NCBI RefSeq assembly: GCF_938029845.1
Contig: NZ_CALHGG010000125.1
Span: 1-34,236 of the forward strand
Reading direction: 5' to 3'
Source: an uncultured Capnocytophaga sp.
Lineage (GTDB): Bacteria; Bacteroidota; Bacteroidia; Flavobacteriales; Flavobacteriaceae
DNA length: 34,236 nucleotides
The position numbers and the translations under genes are program-made. Below are positions 32,443 through 34,236 of this stretch, piece after piece; position 1 is the first letter of the stretch; the number at the start of each line of letters is the position of its first letter. The notes under the pieces were generated by a model, which made no database searches, was not told where the DNA came from, and worked only from the letters and a program-made list of their open reading frames with translations.

Positions 32443-33738
32443 TTAATCATTAACTACTATATCTTTATTCACATTTTTGCTACCAATAAGAGCATAATAT
32501 AGAATATAAGCAAGTCCTAAGATGACGATCCAATAACTCTGTACATAACCAAAGATATCAGCTACATAGCTCTGAAGTGTGGACAAGATACCTCCTCCAC
32601 ATACCATAACCATAAAAATGCCAGAGGCTGCAGCAGTGTACTTACCTAACCCTTCCGTAGCCAAATTAAAGATACCTCCCCACATCACTGAAGTACAAAG
32701 TCCACAGAGGGTAAGAAGCATCACTGTAACAGGCACTTCTGCTAAGCCAAAAGATATATTTTTATTAAATACAGGCATATTTACCAATATATCAGTGGGT
32801 AAGAATATAGCCAAGAGTACAAAGAACAATCCTAAAGAAGCTACAAAAGAAAGCATCACCTTACTGGAGAATTTAGCTCCCAAAGCACCTCCTATGAATC
32901 GACCTACAAACATAAGGAACCAATAAGTACCCACCACAGAACCTGCCGTAGTAGCATCGATACCCAAGCCTCCCTTATCTACTTTTGCTGTCATAAAATA
33001 GTTTTCTATCCCTGGAATACCTACTTCCACCCCTACATATACAAAAATAGCTATGATCCCAAAGACAAAGTGTCTGAAAGACATAGCACTGTGAGGATCT
33101 TTTGCTTTATCCTCTACTTTCTTTACAATATGAGGTTCCGGAATCTGCATCATGGAAAGCACAATAAATACCAAAGCAAAGGTACCCATGGCCAAGTATA
33201 AAGCAGGATTGGCCTTGTCTATAGAGGCTTTCTCTATATTTTCTCCTATAAGATAGCCTACAAAGACAGGCACTATAGTACCTCCCATAGAATTAAGCGC
33301 TCCACCAAACTGTAGCAACTGGTTCCCTCTCTTGCCTTCCCCTCCTAAGGTATTAAGCATAGGGTTCACCACTACATTGAGCATACACATAGAAAAACCT
33401 GCCACAAAGGCCCCCGTGAGGTATATGGCAAAACTTTCCATAGCTCCTGATAGGAAGATAATACACACTCCTACAAAACCAACTGTTACAGCTGTTAATG
33501 CAGTTTTCTTATACCCCATTCGCTGTAACATCTGCCCTGCGGGAATCCCCATGAAAGCATACGCAATGAAATTGGCCAAGGTTCCCAATTGTGCCTGAAA
33601 ATTACTAGCACCAAATTGGCTTTTTACGATGACTCCCATAGGACTCTGTAAATTGGTGACGAAAGCTATCATAAAGAATAGTGCAAACATCATTACAATA
33701 GGGAGTAGATAACTTTTGTTTTGCTGATTTTGTTCCAT
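32443..33738 (-). CDS. FucP-type sugar permease (major facilitator superfamily)
   Basis: This is a 431-aa protein with about twelve membrane segments, starting MEQNQQNKSYLLPIVMMFAL. Seen: FVTNLQSPMGVIVKSQFGAS in the first loop, AYAFMGIPAGQMLQRMGYKK (MFS loop 2-3 motif), NVVVNPMLNTLGGEGKRGNQ (FucP-type), LLQFGGALNSMGGTIVPVFV, a central cytoplasmic loop (KKVEDKAKDPHSAM), and GRFIGGALGAKF. This is the FucP/glucose-galactose H+ symporter group; the substrate (fucose, glucose, galactose or N-acetylglucosamine) cannot be decided from sequence alone. It stands alone with its own promoter and terminator. Confidence 0.88.
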   Translation of the reverse strand: MEQNQQNKSYLLPIVMMFALFFMIAFVTNLQSPMGVIVKSQFGASNFQAQLGTLANFIAYAFMGIPAGQMLQRMGYKKTALTAVTVGFVGVCIIFLSGAMESFAIYLTGAFVAGFSMCMLNVVVNPMLNTLGGEGKRGNQLLQFGGALNSMGGTIVPVFVGYLIGENIEKASIDKANPALYLAMGTFALVFIVLSMMQIPEPHIVKKVEDKAKDPHSAMSFRHFVFGIIAIFVYVGVEVGIPGIENYFMTAKVDKGGLGIDATTAGSVVGTYWFLMFVGRFIGGALGAKFSSKVMLSFVASLGLFFVLLAIFLPTDILVNMPVFNKNISFGLAEVPVTVMLLTLCGLCTSVMWGGIFNLATEGLGKYTAAASGIFMVMVCGGGILSTLQSYVADIFGYVQSYWIVILGLAYILYYALIGSKNVNKDIVVND

Positions 33739-33760
33739 TTTCTTCTTGATTTGTTAGGTA

Positions 33761-33791
33761 CAAAGTTATGAAATTATCTCCTATTTTCAAA
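33761..33791 (-). promoter_or_regulatory. Bacteroidota promoter for the sugar permease gene
   Basis: The minus strand carries TTTG (33791-33788), 19 bases, then TAACTTTG (33768-33761), an exact two-part match, with the -7 element ending 22 bases before the ATG at 33738. Confidence 0.65.
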
Positions 33792-33861
33792 TAATTTTCC
33801 TAATTATTTTTCTCAAAAGTCAAACGAATACATAAAGTTTAGACATGTGAGCAGATAAAAG

Positions 33862-33914
33862 TAAAAGGTAAAAAGTAACGGTATAATTTTTACCTAATTA
33901 CTTTTTACCTTTTA
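33862..33914 (-). terminator. Terminator after the type IX-secreted protein gene
   Basis: TAAAAGGTAAAAAGTAA (33862-33878) and its exact complement (33898-33914) form a 17-bp stem with a 19-base loop. It lies 26 bases beyond the stop at 33941. The stem is part of a wider run of AAGGTAAAA-type repeats (33862-33940). Confidence 0.65.
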
Positions 33915-33940
33915 ACCTTAAAGGATTTTTTACCTTTTAC

Positions 33941-34236
33941 CTAATATTTGAGGTAGAGCCAACCTTTCTCAGTATGAGACTGATCATTGGAGTCTTCGTA
34001 CTCTAAGACATAGTAGTAAGTACCTTGTGGAAGCTTACTATCTGCACTTATGGTAACACGACCATTAGAATGACCATCAAATGGCTGATTATTGGTATAA
34101 CCATCTTTTTCATAGACAAGCACTCCCCAACGGTTGAATATCTTCAGATTATTCTTAGGATAGTACTCTATACCATCTATTTTGAAATAGTCATTGTGTC
34201 CATCTCCATCAGCTGATACCCCATTGTAGATTGTAA
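33941..34236 (-). CDS. Protein with type B T9SS (gliding-motility) C-terminal domain, C-terminal end only
   Basis: The open frame continues to the right edge, so only the last 97 codons are visible. It reads T-I-Y-N-G-V-S-A-D-G-D-G-H-N-D-Y-F-K-I, then NNLKIFNRWGVLVYEKDGY, PFDGHSNGRVTISADSKLPQ, GTYYYVLEYED and ends K-G-W-L-Y-L-K-Y. This is the CHU_C / gliding-motility-associated C-terminal domain (N-G-(V/I)-x-x-D-G-D-G-x-N-D and I-F-N-R-W-G), which directs cargo through the type IX secretion system and stays with SprF-dependent surface proteins. The functional part of the protein is outside the window. A GTG at 34123 is internal, not a start. Confidence 0.9.
   Translation of the reverse strand, partial: TIYNGVSADGDGHNDYFKIDGIEYYPKNNLKIFNRWGVLVYEKDGYTNNQPFDGHSNGRVTISADSKLPQGTYYYVLEYEDSNDQSHTEKGWLYLKY

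Overview
The window is AT-rich DNA from a member of the Bacteroidota, most likely family Flavobacteriaceae and plausibly Capnocytophaga. The evidence is: repeated promoters of the Bacteroidota form (TAnnTTTG near -7, sometimes TTTG near -33); a lipoprotein whose lipid-modified cysteine is followed by S-K-D-E, the K-(D/E)2 surface-export signal described in Capnocytophaga canimorsus; a C-terminal type IX secretion domain of the gliding-motility (type B) kind at the right edge; and flavobacterial-type GapN, ComEC and SLBB export proteins. The genus is an inference.

Layout. (1) 1-222: 5' part of a SpoU-family RNA methyltransferase. (2) 222-10.4 kb: an accessory region that looks like a compact phage satellite or mobile island. 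Read right to left it has a tyrosine integrase beside the 3' end of mnmE, an unknown 255-aa protein, a helix-turn-helix protein, a probable replication initiator, and small and large terminase subunits, with no capsid, portal or tail genes. A strong promoter, a folded leader and three cargo genes follow (surface lipoprotein, membrane protein, DUF4236-TPR protein). Last comes an ATPase whose N-terminal 460 residues are AAA/ABC-ATPase-like but whose C-terminus is that of an ABC exporter. (3) 10.4-21.3 kb: mnmE, then a cluster transcribed the same way that is dominated by one unrecognised family: four large proteins (three or more membrane segments plus a soluble domain with a conserved core motif), short relatives holding only the membrane part, two related four-helix membrane proteins, an in-phase 21-bp repeat array, and a decayed SWIM zinc-finger gene. 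(4) 21.6-27.2 kb, plus strand: a polysaccharide export gene split by a frameshift at a C6 tract, its Wzz-like co-polymerase, a small membrane protein, gapN and a small Cys-rich membrane protein. (5) 27.2-34.2 kb: comEC, then on the minus strand a FabK/nitronate monooxygenase-type flavoenzyme, a pyruvate oxidase, a FucP-type sugar permease and the C-terminus of a type IX-secreted protein.

How the genes work together. The satellite block has what an island needs to excise, replicate and supply its own DNA packaging motor, but no particle genes, so it would need a helper phage. The SLBB and Wzz-like proteins form the periplasmic/outer-membrane part of a polysaccharide exporter whose expression may depend on the C-tract length. 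The membrane-protein cluster at 11.9-21.3 kb is the least explained part and, with the terminase-bearing island and the folded leader at 4984-5210, the best candidate for undescribed biology. All family assignments are by eye from motifs; no database search was run.
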